Shown here: positions 1 to 11,638 of the stretch, one piece after another
Numbering within the stretch: position 1 is the stretch's first letter
Layout: every line of letters begins with the position of its first letter
From: Anaeramoeba flamelloides
Lineage: Eukaryota; Metamonada; Anaeramoebidae
Direction of reading: 5' to 3'
DNA length: 64,000 nucleotides
Assembly (NCBI GenBank): GCA_027625915.1
Contig: JANTQA010000012.1
Location: forward strand, 12,300,501 to 12,364,500
Program-made: the position numbers and the translations under genes
The notes under the pieces: model-generated
Seen by the model: the letters and a program-made list of their open reading frames with translations, nothing else
Databases searched by the model: none
Told to the model about the DNA's origin: nothing

Positions 1-640
1 ATAAACCTAAATTTTATTTAATTTTCGGTTTATTTCAAAAATTTAAAAAAACCTAACCCAAGTGTTCGTCAAGTGCCTTAGAGTACTGCAAAGTGTCTAG
101 CTTTTCCAGAATTCAAAAGAATAGAATAAAATCAAAGATTTTACTCAATTATTTAAATTCTGGAAAACCTAACGGCGTTTTTTTTTAATTTTAGAAATAA
201 AAAGAAAATTTAAGAAAGTTTCTTTAAATTTTTAAAAATAAAAAAAAACATAAAGGAAAAGGAAAAATCAAAAAATAAATATTTTTTTCCATATAAAACA
301 ACAAATAATTCTTTAATAGTCCAAATAATTGGTTATCCATTTGAAAGGTATTTATTAAATTTAAAATTCTTTTAAAATTTATGATTATTACCCCTTAACT
401 GTGATGAAAAAAAAAATATTCAAATTTTATACTATCAAATTTGAAAAAAAATCTTAATATAACCTGGAAAATTGGATTTTTCAACTTTAATTTTTAAATA
501 CCTCAAAAATAATTTTTTGATCCAAGATCTTTTATTAATCAATAGTGTTTATTGTAAGTGAGGTTATCAAAAAGTAAGAAATTAACAAATGTTTAATTTT
601 TTTTTCGAAAATTTTTTTCATGATCTTGCTTTGCAAAATT
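1..640. repeat. Dispersed composite repeat, copy 1 (enters from the left edge)
   Basis: This stretch resembles 47270-48160 over most of its length. Both copies have CCTAACC, a CAAGTG/CAAGCG-rich segment ending in GTCTAG, a palindromic module (102-167 here), an A/T-rich spacer, and then a shared tract that includes a segment around AATAATTCTTTAATA and ends near AGATCTTTTATTAA. The module is a near-perfect inverted repeat with arms TTTTCCAGAATT and AATTCTGGAAAA. No coding sequence is visible. The left end is cut by the window. It is probably a non-autonomous mobile element, but I cannot define true termini or a target duplication. Confidence 0.6.
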
Positions 641-844
641 AAGAAATTCCACACTTTTTCCTGATCTCGTTTCTGTGATTTATCATTTTTTTCACAAAAA
701 TTATTTTAAATAAATGCAAGGCAATCAAGTACATTTCATTTTTTATTATTTATAAAATCAAAATGAAAACTTTTGAAAATAAAATTGACTTATCCTTTTA
801 CAGTTTGTTAAAATAATTTGTGAAAACAATTTATTAAAATAAAT

Positions 845-2384
845 ATGTTTAGTAATGATGAAAAAACTGATAAATCAACACGAACTGGTTTCTTTAATTC
901 AATAAGAAATTTTCTTCTTTTCTTTTTTTTTTTTAGTATATTGATCTATTGGCCATTTTATGAGATATGCCGGAATTTTCTTATTTCTGATTTCTTTTTT
1001 AAATACACAAAATTTTTTGATAATAAACTCCAAATAAATAATAAAAACTCTAAATAAATAATAAATAATAAATAATAATAAATCATAAAAATTAGGTAGA
1101 ATTGGGAAGCAAGGAATAAATAGTAACCAACAACTGCCTATCTTTATTGATGATAACACTGCAAAGGTATTTAGTGGTTCACATGGATTGGCTTATTTTT
1201 ATATTACTAACGGAAATGAATGCCGTGCTAGTGGGAAGAATTCAAACGGGCAATTGGGACAAGGTGATACGACGGCTTCAAAGATACCCAGAAAAGTGAT
1301 ATTGAACGGATTCGAGGCTAATGATATTCTCGATATCGGTACAGGTCAAAACCATTCAATACTTTTAACAAAAGATGGTAGAGTATATACATGCGGCAAC
1401 GGTTCGTTCAATGGACATAATCAGCCTAAGGCTTTGTTTACGGAATTACCTGAATTCAAGGAAAAAAATGTTATCAAAATTGCCATGGGTGAATATCAAC
1501 AATTCGCTTTAACAGACGAAAATGAATTTTATGCTTGGGGTTCCCATGGTGACGGCTTTAATAATCCCACTCCGGAATTGATTACCCTCCCAGAATCAAA
1601 TCTAAATTCCATTTCACCAAAAGCAATACAAATTTCATGCGGAAGCAGTTCATATTTCATTTACAATACTGAACAAAATAGTATTTATCAAGATTTTCGG
1701 AATTTCTTTAAATCGAAAAAATTTACTGATTTTAGTCTTGGTAACAAAGAAAGTAATATCAGATGCCACAAAGCAATAGTCGAATTTAGAACCAAACAAA
1801 AAATAAATGATATTCAAAACATATTTGTAAAAAACAGTTATACAACAGAAGAAATTAATTGTTTTTTGAAATGGGTTTATTTTGATGAAATTTCAAATAG
1901 CGAACAATTAGAGAAAATTATCACTTCTTTGGATTTATCTTTCCCTCCAAAAAATAATTTAGAAAAGGATTTATTGGAATTATATAAAAATGAAGATTCA
2001 AAGGATTTTATTCTTTTGGTAAAAGATGTTGATTATGACGAAGATAATGATGATGATAATGATGATGATGATGATGATGATTTTGAAGAAATACCAGTTC
2101 ACAAATTTTTATTATTAGTCCGATCAGGGTTATTTCGAGAATTATTTGAAAATTTAAATGAAAAAGAAAAAAATACTACCAAAATCCAAGACTATTCAAA
2201 AAAATCAATTGAAAGTTTAGAACTTTTAATCAAATATTTTTATACTGATGAGATCGAACTAACTGCTGATGATGACCCTATTTTAATTGTTGAGGAATTA
2301 GAAGATTCAATTGAATACTATCAATTAAATGAATATTCTACTTTAAGTGAGAAATTAAAGAGGATAAAACAGCAACAATATTAA
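845..2384 (+). CDS. RCC1-repeat and double-BTB domain protein, two exons
   Basis: The proposed model is exon 1 at 845-887, an intron at 888-1095 (GTTTCT...ATTAG) and exon 2 at 1096-2384, giving 443 aa. Exon 2 alone has no ATG before the conserved part; the phase-1 join restores one and yields GRIGKQGINSN at the junction. The first 210 or so residues hold about three degenerate RCC1 units (GKNSNGQLGQGD, then DIGTGQNHSILLTKDGRVYTCG, written in pieces as DIGTGQNHS and LLTKDGRVYTCG, then YAWGSHGDG), too few for a seven-bladed propeller. Two BTB/POZ-like modules follow: one near FTDFSLGNKESNIRCHKAI, and a second holding VHKFLLLVRSGLFRELFENL, which is interrupted by an Asp-rich loop of about 20 residues. 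BTB proteins commonly serve as Cullin-3 substrate adaptors; that role is inferred here. The exon 1 join is the weakest part. Confidence 0.7.
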
Positions 2385-2477
2385 ATATTTTTTCTCTTTA
2401 TCAATATTCACATTCTAAATATATATGAAAAATGCCTGAATAATTAAATGTTGATATATATATATATATATATATAC

Positions 2478-3040
2478 AAACTCTTTTTTCAGTCAAAGGG
2501 GTGCAGTTTTATTGAAGAAATAGAACATATTCTATGAGTTTAATTCATTATTCTTCTCAAAATAAATTTTTAATTTCAAGATCTGATCATTTTTTCTCAT
2601 TTTGTCATTATTTTTTTTTATTTTTTTCTTTGTACCCTTTATTTTTTTTTTACATTTTGCATTTTGCATTTTTTTTTTTTAAAAAGGCAGTTTATAAAAA
2701 AAAAAGTTTGAAACTCTAAATAAACTTTAAGAAAACTGTGGCACTGTATTTTCTCTACAAAATAAATACATTTACAATTAAAAAATCTTATTGTTAACAA
2801 TTTTAATTTTCCAAAGAAATAGAGAAATTTTGCAAAATGCGTTTCAAAGAATTTTACCCAAAAATTTTTTTATGTTTTTTTTTGAAATTTATGGTTTGTT
2901 CAGGCATTTCTTTTATGAATCTCAATTCTAATCCAAAGTTTATCTTTTTACATATTTCGAAATAATCGTAGTTTGGTTGATTCTTAAAAAAAGTTAAATT
3001 TTCCTTTTAGGCTAGGGAACTTTTAGTGAAACTGAGTTTA
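2478..3040 (+). repeat. Short TIR element, CAGTCAAAGG family, copy D
   Basis: The left end reads AAACTCTTTTTTCAGTCAAA. The right end, read inward on the other strand, is TAAACTCAGTTTCACTAAAA. The interior shares long stretches with 13587-14190, for example TTTTATTGAAGAAATAGAA just inside the left end and TTTGGTTGATTCTT near the right end. About 560 bp and no coding potential, so a MITE-like non-autonomous DNA transposon is likely. Confidence 0.6.
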
Positions 3041-4527
3041 CATAAAAAAAAAATATTTTTTATCTTTTTCCCAAGAAAAAAACAGAAGAAAAATATCGAC
3101 CCTTTTTAAAGAGATTTCCAAAGGAGAAAATTACAAAAAAATAAAAAAAAATCTTTTTAGTATAAAGCCAAGTCAATTGAATTTTATTTGTATATCTAAA
3201 AAAAAAAACTTTTAAGAACACCCAGTACATGTGTGAACTTTTATATTTCATCTTTTTTGGGTATTTCTTAACAAACAGGGAATAAAAGCAGAAACAGATA
3301 AGATAGAAAGATTAAGATGATTGAGTTTGTTTCTGAGAAAGTTATATCAAGTTTTAGCTTTCCTAGAACAAACGCCACATTTAACTTCAAAGTTTTCAAT
3401 AACTCTTTCGAAAAGTAGGCACATTTGGAGAGTAAGTTCTTCTATATAATTTTTAAAAATAGTAAATTAATTGTTATCATTTGTTTTAATATGGTTCATT
3501 TGTTATGTCTTTATTTTCGAATAGACTCAGATCTTAAGTTCTAAAAATCAATAGTAACTCATATTACCCTAATAAAAAAAAATAACATCTTATTCATGTG
3601 ATATAGAAGTATTTCAAATGTTGAAAGTGTTATAAAATTTGAAAGAAACTAATTAAAATATTAATAATTTCATCTTTATAACATGTGATAAATTAATGAA
3701 CAGATTTTAAAACATTTTTTGTTGTTATAAAATAAGCTAAAAAATTTTGTAACATGTTCTATCTCTGTTATTAGAGATAAAGTATGTTATTTAATATGTT
3801 ATAAATTAAGTATATTGAAAAAACGATTGTTCAATGTAAAAAAAAATACATAAAATATATCTGGTTAAAATTGTTTCACCATTAATAAACCATGAAAGAA
3901 AATGGTTATAAATTGTAAAATTATCATTAAAAAAATTTTTTTAAATGAATTAGATTAATTATTTTTAATTTATTTTTTTTTAAAGATTTTTTATTAATTA
4001 AAACATTTATTTAAAAATTTGAAATAATTTAAAATAAAAAAAATATATAATAAGATATAAAAATGTTATTATAACTTTTTATTAAAGATTCACAATATAA
4101 ACAAGATTTTTGTTTTTAAGATGTTACCCGATTGTTTTAAAATTATTTTTTTATTAGGGTTATTACATTTGTACAAAAATCGTCTTGTTATAATTTCTTG
4201 TTTTGGATTCACTTTTATTCTAACAATAATAATGATGTTCTCGCTCTAAGATGGTATTAATCTCCTCTCTACAAACTCCACGAAATCATATTATTCCTCT
4301 GTGAATACAATATCATATTTTGTGTTCTTCCGGAACAGACTCAAATCGTAACAAGATATTTGTTTCCAAACCAAAAGAATAAAAACAGATATTAACTCTT
4401 GTTTATTAATAATATTGATAATATTATAATTTTTTATACTTGTATTGAAATAATTGTTTTTTTTTTTTTTTGAATTCAGAAATCTGGATTTTATGATTAT
4501 TTTCAGAGACTGAACATTTCGTTAGGT

Positions 4528-4752
4528 TTACCAGGATTCAAAAGAATAGCTTAAAATCTTTGATTTTACTATATTCTTTTAAATTCTGGAAAACCGCTGT
4601 TAGCTTTTTTTTAATTTGAAAAATAAAAAGAAAATTCTTTGAAATTTTCTTAACATTCCAAAAAGTAAAAAAAAACGCCTTTCGGTTTTCCAGAATTTAT
4701 AAGAATTGAGTAAAATCAAAGATTTTAATCAATTATTTCGAATTCTGGAAAA
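4528..4752. repeat. Paired palindromic modules of the dispersed repeat
   Basis: Two copies of the 66-bp palindrome (about 4528-4593 and 4686-4752) flank an A/T-rich spacer that matches the sequence following the module at 102-167. Downstream is a GCACTTGATGGCACTTGACT tract, related to the CAAGTGCC region near position 70 and to 7950-8000. Confidence 0.6.
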
Positions 4753-5433
4753 CCTAGGCACTTGATGGCACTTGACTACACGATCACCGAAAAAATGTAA
4801 CAATTCATCAATGATAAACAATTTTTATTTTTTTTTAACACAATTTACAAATTTGTGATTTTTTTTTATTCTTATGCAGAGAAATATCTTTTTCGAAACT
4901 TTGGGGAGATTTCTAAATTTTCAAATGGAAGATTTTTTTCCAATTTCAAACAAGTTTTTCCTTTAAGTGATTCTCGAAAACAATTTTGCCATCAAAGGAG
5001 GAGGAATTTGAAATCTTATAATTGCTTTTATTTATTTAGAGAAAGTTGTAATTAAAGAAAATTTTATCCAATAAAAAAATCTTATAATTTTTATTCTCGA
5101 TAAAAATAAAAATAAAAATAATCCTTATCCCTTGGTATTATTTCAAAAAAAAAAAAAAAAAAAAAAACTTTTGAAATAGAAACAACAATAATAAAAATCA
5201 ATCCATTTTTTGCCTTTTTATTTACTTTATCATCTTTTATATCCCAAAAATTTTATTAAAATAAATACATGAATCAATTCCTTTCGCCTTTTAAGAGATA
5301 TTCTTGATAAAAATGTTGATTTTAAATAATTATTCAAGAAATTATTTTGTTTTCTAAAATTCTTAGTTACAAATAGACTATTAATAAATAAATAAATAAA
5401 TAAAGATTGATATATGATAAACTATTATGAGAT

Positions 5434-8400
5434 TTAATTCATTACATCATTTCTTGCGCCACCGAGCCACGATTTAGGATTTGGTTCAATGGATGATTGG
5501 TCTTGTTTTGGAGAATAATTAAAAAGATGAGAAAAGAATTTTAATTCTTGCTTTTCCTTTTCTACGTTCATTCCTATATTATAAAAAGCAGAAAAAACCA
5601 ATTGGTTTTCATGGTGGTAAGCTGAATGGATTTTTAATAATTCGTTTATTTCTTTTAAGTTTTCATCGTTGGCATTTTCAAAGAAAGTTTTCCTTTCTGT
5701 TATTTGTTTAAGCTTTTGTTCTTTCTCCTTTAAGATTTCTGTTAATTTTAGGATCTCCTTTTCTAATTGATATTTTTTCCCATCAACATCAGTATTCAGA
5801 TTGATATTGGGGTCAGTACTGCTATCAGTATTATTTACAACGCTTAATGAGTTTGGATTATTTGTCTGGTATTCTCTACGTATGATTTGTTTTAATTTTA
5901 TATTTTCATTTTTTATATTTTGGAATTCTTCTGAATGGATTTTCAATTCTCTAATTATTTTTTGATTTTTAATAATTTGCTTTTCATAAATAATTTTTTC
6001 ATTTTCAAGCTCTTTGATTTTGGTTTCTTTTATTGCATATAATTCTTTAATTTCTTCTTCATTTAATTTTGAATTTTCTTTTAAATAGTTTTGAATAAAT
6101 TTATTTAATTTTTTATTTTCTTTTAATATATTTTCTAATTGCTTTTTACATTTATTCAATTCTTGATTGATCATTTGAAATTCAAATATTTGTTGATCTA
6201 ATGTTTTATTTTTATTTACCAATTTTTCATTTTCAATTTTCAAAATTTTGTGTTCTTTCTCGTATTCTATTAATTTTTCTTTCTTTTTTTCATTTTCTTT
6301 TAAATTTTGCTTTTCTTGCTCCTTTTCTTTGTTTACAGAATTATTCAATTGCTCAATTGTTTCTTGTTTTTGTTTCATTTCATCATGGACTTTTTTTTTA
6401 AATTCATTATATTGCCCAATTATTGTGTTATTTTTTGTTATTAATTCTGTGATTTTGTCTTTATTTTTTTCAGCTAATTTTTTGTATTTTTGAATCGTGT
6501 CTTTGAGTTGTTTATTCTGGTTCCTTAATTTTTGAATAAGTGTTTTCGGATCAAGTTTTTTTGGCGATTGTGTTGTTGTACTTTTCTTTTTCCTTTTATT
6601 TTGTGGCTTTGGCGTTGGTAAAGCTAATAGGCTATTATGAAGTTCAATGTTTTTATTCTTTATTTTCAACAAATATTCTTCCTTTTTGGTGCAATTCATT
6701 GACGAGATCATTAAAAATACAATTAAATTTGCTAATTTTGTTTGATCATTCTTTTCAATAATATCAGAGACAGAGATTTCTGGTAGTATAGAATTAAATT
6801 TGGATTCCCAAATATTTGATAATTCTTTATAAACATTTTCCAAGTTTTTGATTTTTGCTGAATTTTCTTTATTTTCTGTATTGATTTTAATTTCTTTTCC
6901 AACACTATGTAAAATTTAATTTTTGATTTTTAAAAAAAAAATGAGAAAGCGATTTTTAATTAATAAATCAATTATTTTGAAATGGTATTATGATTTTAAT
7001 AATAATTACAATGTTGCTTTCATTGCTTCTTAAATTATCGTCAAATGGTAATCATATAGTTTATGTTTTATTATTATGAAAAATATTTTATAAGCTTGTA
7101 AAAAGTTCACACCAAAAGTTTTGATTGTAATCAGTTTCATAAACATTTTTATTTAATTTAAATTTGTTGAAATAGTCATCTTTCTAAAATTTATGTGGCT
7201 ATCAACTTGAGTTTTTTGTGATTTTTAAGCATAAGTAAAACTAAAATATTTTTCAAAAATATTAATTCACTTTAGAATGTTACTGGAAATGGTTTTATCA
7301 AGTTTCTTCCCATAATCCTTATCAAAATAAATTTTCAATTTTGAAATCAGAATCATTTTTTCTAATTTAGTCAAATTTTTGTTTTGTTAAATTTTTGTTG
7401 TCTCTTTTCTGTATTTTTCTTTTTTTTTTTTTTTTTTTTTCCTTTTCTTTCTCTAATTTTCTTTTTCTTTTTCTTTTTCTTTTGCTTTTTTTTTTTTTAA
7501 TTAAGCTTTTCTTATTGAAATAAGCAAGTCAAGTTAAAATAAAAAAAAAAGATCTTTAAAAATAGAAATAAATACTAAGAAAATTGAGACTTGTGTAATG
7601 TCTTTTAAAATGAATTTAATTATTGTAAAAAAATAATCTTGTTAACTTTTTTTTAAGTGAAAAATCAGTAATAAAAAATCGGTAATGGTCATTTCAAAAT
7701 AGCGATTCACTTTTTTTTTTTGTTTTTGGTTTTATTTTTTTTTAATTTTTGAAATATCAGGTTGTTTTTTTATTAATATTATTTTGAAGGGTGGAACTTA
7801 ATTTCCTTTTTAAGCAGATAGGTTTTTTAAATTTTAATAAAATAGAGTAAACTCTTTGATTTTGATTAATTCTTTTAAATTAATGAAAACCAAAAAAACT
7901 TACATTAGTTTTTTTTTAATTTCTTATTTTTTTTAAAAAAAAAAACTAGAACTTTATGGCACTTATTGACACTCGATGGTACTCTATGGTACTTAACTAC
8001 AACGCCCCCCCCCCCCCCCACACACACACTTGGCAACATGGCTTTGTATTGATATTATAATCATACTTTCTAATAATTTATAAATGTTCTTGACAGTTTC
8101 CGTCCAGAAGTATTTAAGATTAAGTTCTGTCTAAAATGATTTAGATTTATCCTTGAATAATATCAAGTTTTCTATTCCCCAATTAATATTTTCATTTTCT
8201 TTTTTTCTGGAAAATTTTAATATTTTGGAATGCTTTGGTACCTCTTGAGTTTTATTTTTATTTTTATAAGCTAGTGTCTTCTTTTGTAAATTGAGATCCT
8301 GGCTTGATCAAGTTTTTATTCTGTTTTATAAATGACTTTTCGAGAATTATAATTGATTTTTAAAAAAAATTGTAACTTTTTTATTTATCCAAACATCAAT

Positions 8401-11400
8401 TGTGTTGAAATCTTTTTGAATTAGATCAAAGACGACTAATCCATAACATAATTGGCTAATGCATATCGATTTAAACATTTGTAATTTTACTCCATTCGAT
8501 AATTTTGTTGGTTAAAAATCATTTTGATTTTTTTAAAATTGTCTTTTACTTTTTTAAAGTTTTTTTTTGTAGATTTTTTTTTCGAACCAATTTCCTAAAG
8601 ATTTAATTTCTGATAATTTTTTTGATTTTTAGTACTTTATCAGTATTTGGGTTCATTCCAAATTATTGAATAATTTTATCAATTATTATTAATTTTTTAT
8701 CAATTTCTGTTCTTGGACCTTCCATTATTAAAATCAAGTCATCTTATACATTCATTTGAACATGATGAACTAAGATGTTGGATTTTTCCAATTAAAAAAT
8801 GGCTAATAAATCCAAATAATAAATACAATAACGTGTCTCCTTGATATAACTCCTAATCAAAATTTTTGTTAGCAATCATTTTTTAGCCATATTTTAATTT
8901 TTTCATTTCTAATATATTTATTGAGAGCATAGTGAACTAATATATGACTAATTGTATCAAAGCATTTTTTAATATCAAATGTAGCAACAAAAAATTCTTT
9001 ATTTTTATTATCATTTTTAATTTTTTCCAAATCAAAAATTAATTCTAAAACAACTATTCTAGTATATATTTCTTTTTACATCCAAATAGAGAATCTGTCA
9101 CTAAACTTCAAGGTTCGTCGATTCCTTTTTAAAAATATGTTTTCGAAAGAAGCTTGTTAATGTGTTATGAATTGTGATAGGCCGACAATGGAAGGGAATT
9201 CCTTCATCTTCTGCTTTGTGAATAATGAAAATATTTCTTTCTTTAATAAACATTTAAGATTTCTTATTTTGGATTATTAATACAATGTAAAAATATTCTT
9301 TGAGCATTATTTAACAAAAATAAAAAATGTTCTTTTTCATTTTTCTTTTTTGGAGTAAATTGTGGAAAATTTTATTTTTCTCAAAATCTTTTACTGATTT
9401 ATTTTTTTTGACTTTTTGATTAAATCGTAAAAGTTTTCGAATGAAAAGCCGCGTTTTGTTTCAATAAAAAATTAAGCCTTTAACATTTTTTCTAATGAGT
9501 GTTTATTCAAGAAAATATCTTTCATTTTTTTTTTTGTTTTTTATTAAATTTTTTTTCAGAATTATTAAAACTATTTCCAAAAATGTGGAGAAAATTTTAT
9601 TTTTCAATATCTTTAGTAAAATAAATTCAAATAAAAATATTTAAATATCCAAAACTGTTATTTACAACCATTTATTTATTCTCAATAATGATCCAATTTG
9701 TTTGTTAGTATGTTGTTACCTTAACTAAAAGATATGGAATTTTATTATCAAAATTTTAGGTGATATTTTTTAAGGTGTGAAAAGGAGCTGATATTTTTTT
9801 CTTTTTGATCATTAAAATTGTTTTCGTAAGAGGAGTTTAATCTCAACAGAATTTCCAAAACAGAATGGAAAATTTATAATCGTATTTTATTGTTTAAAAA
9901 ACTTTTTTTTCCTTAATGTATTGTCCATTTCTTGTTGAATTTTATCAGACCTCGTTTTGTCCACAAAAAAAATTTCAATTTTTTTTATTTTTTAGAAATA
10001 TTTTGTTGAACATTTTTTAGAAAAAACACCATAAGTGTTGATTAATCAGCGGTAATATTCCTCTTGATTTTATATCACCAATTTACAAATAGAAATAATT
10101 CCAAAGATAAATATTATTATAAAATGTAAAAAAAAAAAAATGAAACAACTTTTTTAGAAATACCTTAAATAGTTTGAAAACATAATTTGGTAAAAATTTG
10201 AGTCAATTCATTTCTATTTAATTCGTTTTAAATTAAGGAAAAGAAAGGTTGGTTTAACCGAGAATTAACATGAGGTTTATAAGGCCATAATTTAAATATT
10301 ACGCCTTTTTTCATTTGTGAAATCATAAGCGTATTTCAAAAAAATGGTGATTTCAAAAATTATTAAAGGCTTTAATTTTGTTGTGGTTATTTCAAAATAG
10401 TTGTTGAAAAAAAATTGGCAAAATTGTCTATAAAACAGTTAACAAACTGAAATAGAACTATTTTCTGGACTTTATTAAAATGTTTTTTTTTTTTACGCTT
10501 TTTAACAAATTTAGTTTTTTTTCCTTTTTTCCATTTAACCAACTAATATTAAAAAGAATTCCCACTGTTCGATTCTTATCAATGCTGATGAAGGAAAAAT
10601 ACCAGTTAAAAAATTGGAAAAACTAAAGAGAATTCCAGAAAGTGTTTGTGAAGCGCAACAGCTGTGTTGTTTCTCAAATTCTTCTTTTTTGAAAAGGTTT
10701 CTATTTGTGTAATTGAAATTTTTTTGATCATATAACATTGTTCAAAATTGCTTTATAATGTTGAATTAGCTTTTTTAAAATAATACACCCGTGTTTAAAG
10801 TAAACAAAACATTAACTGACTCATTCAAAAGCTTTTATAAAAAATCGTTTTCAAAGGATTTGAAAGGTAATCTTGATCTTCATTATTTTGAGAAATGTGA
10901 AGAAACTTTCTGAAGGTGCCAATTCACTTTCCAATAGATAACTTCATTTCAAAGCAAAGTGTAAATCAACTTTTTGGCTTGAAATTGTTTCAAAATACGT
11001 ATTGAGGAATGGAGAGTGATGGTGTCATTTGGTTTTTTGTTATTTAAGCTAGTTTATTAAAGTTCGGTGAAAATTCATACGGCTTTCATTTCACAAATTT
11101 TAATCTCAAAAACTAAATTAAAAAAAAAGCTGATTTTGAGATCTGGAGCCATTTTTTGTTTGAGAGTCGTTTGTAAATTTGTTCTAAAATTTTTTTTAAA
11201 AATGATCTTTTAAATCAAAAAGTCAAATTAAAAAAATAAAATAAATAAAAAAAACGAAAAACAAAAAAAAAAGAATTTCTTTTGTTTTTCTTTTTTTTTT
11301 TTTTTTTTTGTAAGGAAAGATCTACTTTTTGTATTGTTTGAACAAAAAGCGAGTTGGCATTTTTTTTTATTTATTTTGAGTTTTGTTTTCAGATAACCAG

Positions 11401-11638
11401 TTGAAGAAAAAATCAAAACAAGAAAAAAAAAAAATAAAAAAGAATTGTTCATACATATCACTCAGAATATTTGTTAAATAAACTCCATCTAAAAGCTCTG
11501 TTAAATTGGTTACTTCAACTCCAAGCATAATATTGATCTATGATTACGAAAGAAGAAATACTCTGGGTTTAGGTTGAAAAACAAGAAATTTGAAAAAGAA
11601 AAATTTACCCATGTTAAAAGTGTTTGTGTGTCTGACAT
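5434..11638 (-). CDS. Hook-family coiled-coil protein (dynein-adaptor-like), three exons
   Basis: The exons on the minus strand are 11609-11638, 11455-11537 and 5434-6904; the introns are 71 nt and 4550 nt. All phases agree and the sum is 527 codons plus stop. Exon 1 starts with ATG and exon 2 ends in phase 2 at GTATGA, matching the ACATAG acceptor of exon 3. The joined N-terminus reads TLLTWINIMLGVEVTNLTEL, then LDGVYLTNILSD, then (exon 3) NLENVYKELS and LIVFLMISSMNCTKKEEYLL. These follow the order and spacing of the Hook N-terminal (CH-like) domain, including the conserved N-C-x-K-K/Q-x-E-Y/H stretch. A basic patch near residues 140-154 precedes a long Lys/Glu/Asn/Ile coiled coil (about 158-470). 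Hook proteins bind dynein light intermediate chain and link cargo to dynein and dynactin; that role is inferred from the family. An intermediate small exon cannot be excluded. Confidence 0.75.
7290..7700. repeat. Fragment of the CAGTCAAAGG-family element in the Hook intron
   Basis: Interior sequence resembles copy D (2560-2860): TCAAAATAAATTTTCAATTT, then ATCATTTTTTCTAATTTAGTC, given here only in outline, and later AATCTTGTTAAC. Terminal repeats are not recognisable, so this is a decayed or partial copy. Confidence 0.4.
7821..8030. repeat. Decayed palindromic module followed by a C15/(AC)n run
   Basis: 7821-7890 keeps the layout of the palindromic module (AAAATAGAGTAAACTCTTTG core). A tract of GGCACTT/GGTACTT words follows at 7955-8000, as beside other copies. 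Directly after it are fifteen consecutive C (8005-8019) and an (AC)n run, which is striking in such AT-rich DNA and could be the end of an inserted element or a local slippage tract. Confidence 0.45.
8150..9420 (-). mobile_element. Decayed non-LTR (LINE-type) reverse transcriptase inside the Hook intron
   Basis: Read on the minus strand, three RT blocks appear in the right order: FIIHKAEDEGIPFHCRPITI (about 9170-9235, the RPI block), FVATFDIKKCFDTISHILVH (about 8930-9000, the catalytic-Asp block), ELYQGDTLLYLLFGFISHF (about 8795-8850, the QG block), followed near 8720 by DDLILIMEGP, the remnant of the Y-x-DD box. Further on, GMNPNTDK and GTKAFQ fit the thumb region. Blocks sit in different frames with several breaks, so the copy is dead. 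I see no clear endonuclease domain; it may have lain toward 9420-9660. It is in the same orientation as the host gene. Confidence 0.7.

Larger units (their letters stand above)
2385..5433. other. Spacer between the RCC1/BTB and Hook-like genes
   Basis: It holds a (TA)n run near 2455-2476, a terminal-inverted-repeat element (2478-3040) and a pair of palindromic modules (about 4528-4593 and 4686-4752). A stretch at 4855-5055 is open and somewhat protein-like but has no ATG and no family match. The spacer separates the tail ends of two convergent genes. Confidence 0.6.

Noticed and set aside
4855-5055. Open plus-strand frame (YAEKYLFRNFGEISKFSN)
   Set aside because: No ATG, no matching upstream exon and no family; left as a weak coding-like stretch only.
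7010-7023. ATG-containing mini exon (MKAT) joining in phase to the main Hook exon
   Set aside because: Splice signals and phase fit, but the exons at 11455-11638 also fit and restore the missing half of the Hook domain, which is far stronger evidence.
8005-8019. C15 run as a possible telomere or origin signal
   Set aside because: A single homopolymer next to (AC)n beside a repeat; no repeat array or other support.
9105-9125. GGTTCG-containing stretch resembling a tRNA B box
   Set aside because: No acceptor stem or anticodon arm could be drawn around it, and it falls in the RT fossil.
11228-11461. Minus-strand frame of Phe/Lys-rich protein overlapping the Hook exon 2 end
   Set aside because: It begins in exon 2 and reads through T- and A-runs of the intron; composition is that of intron sequence.
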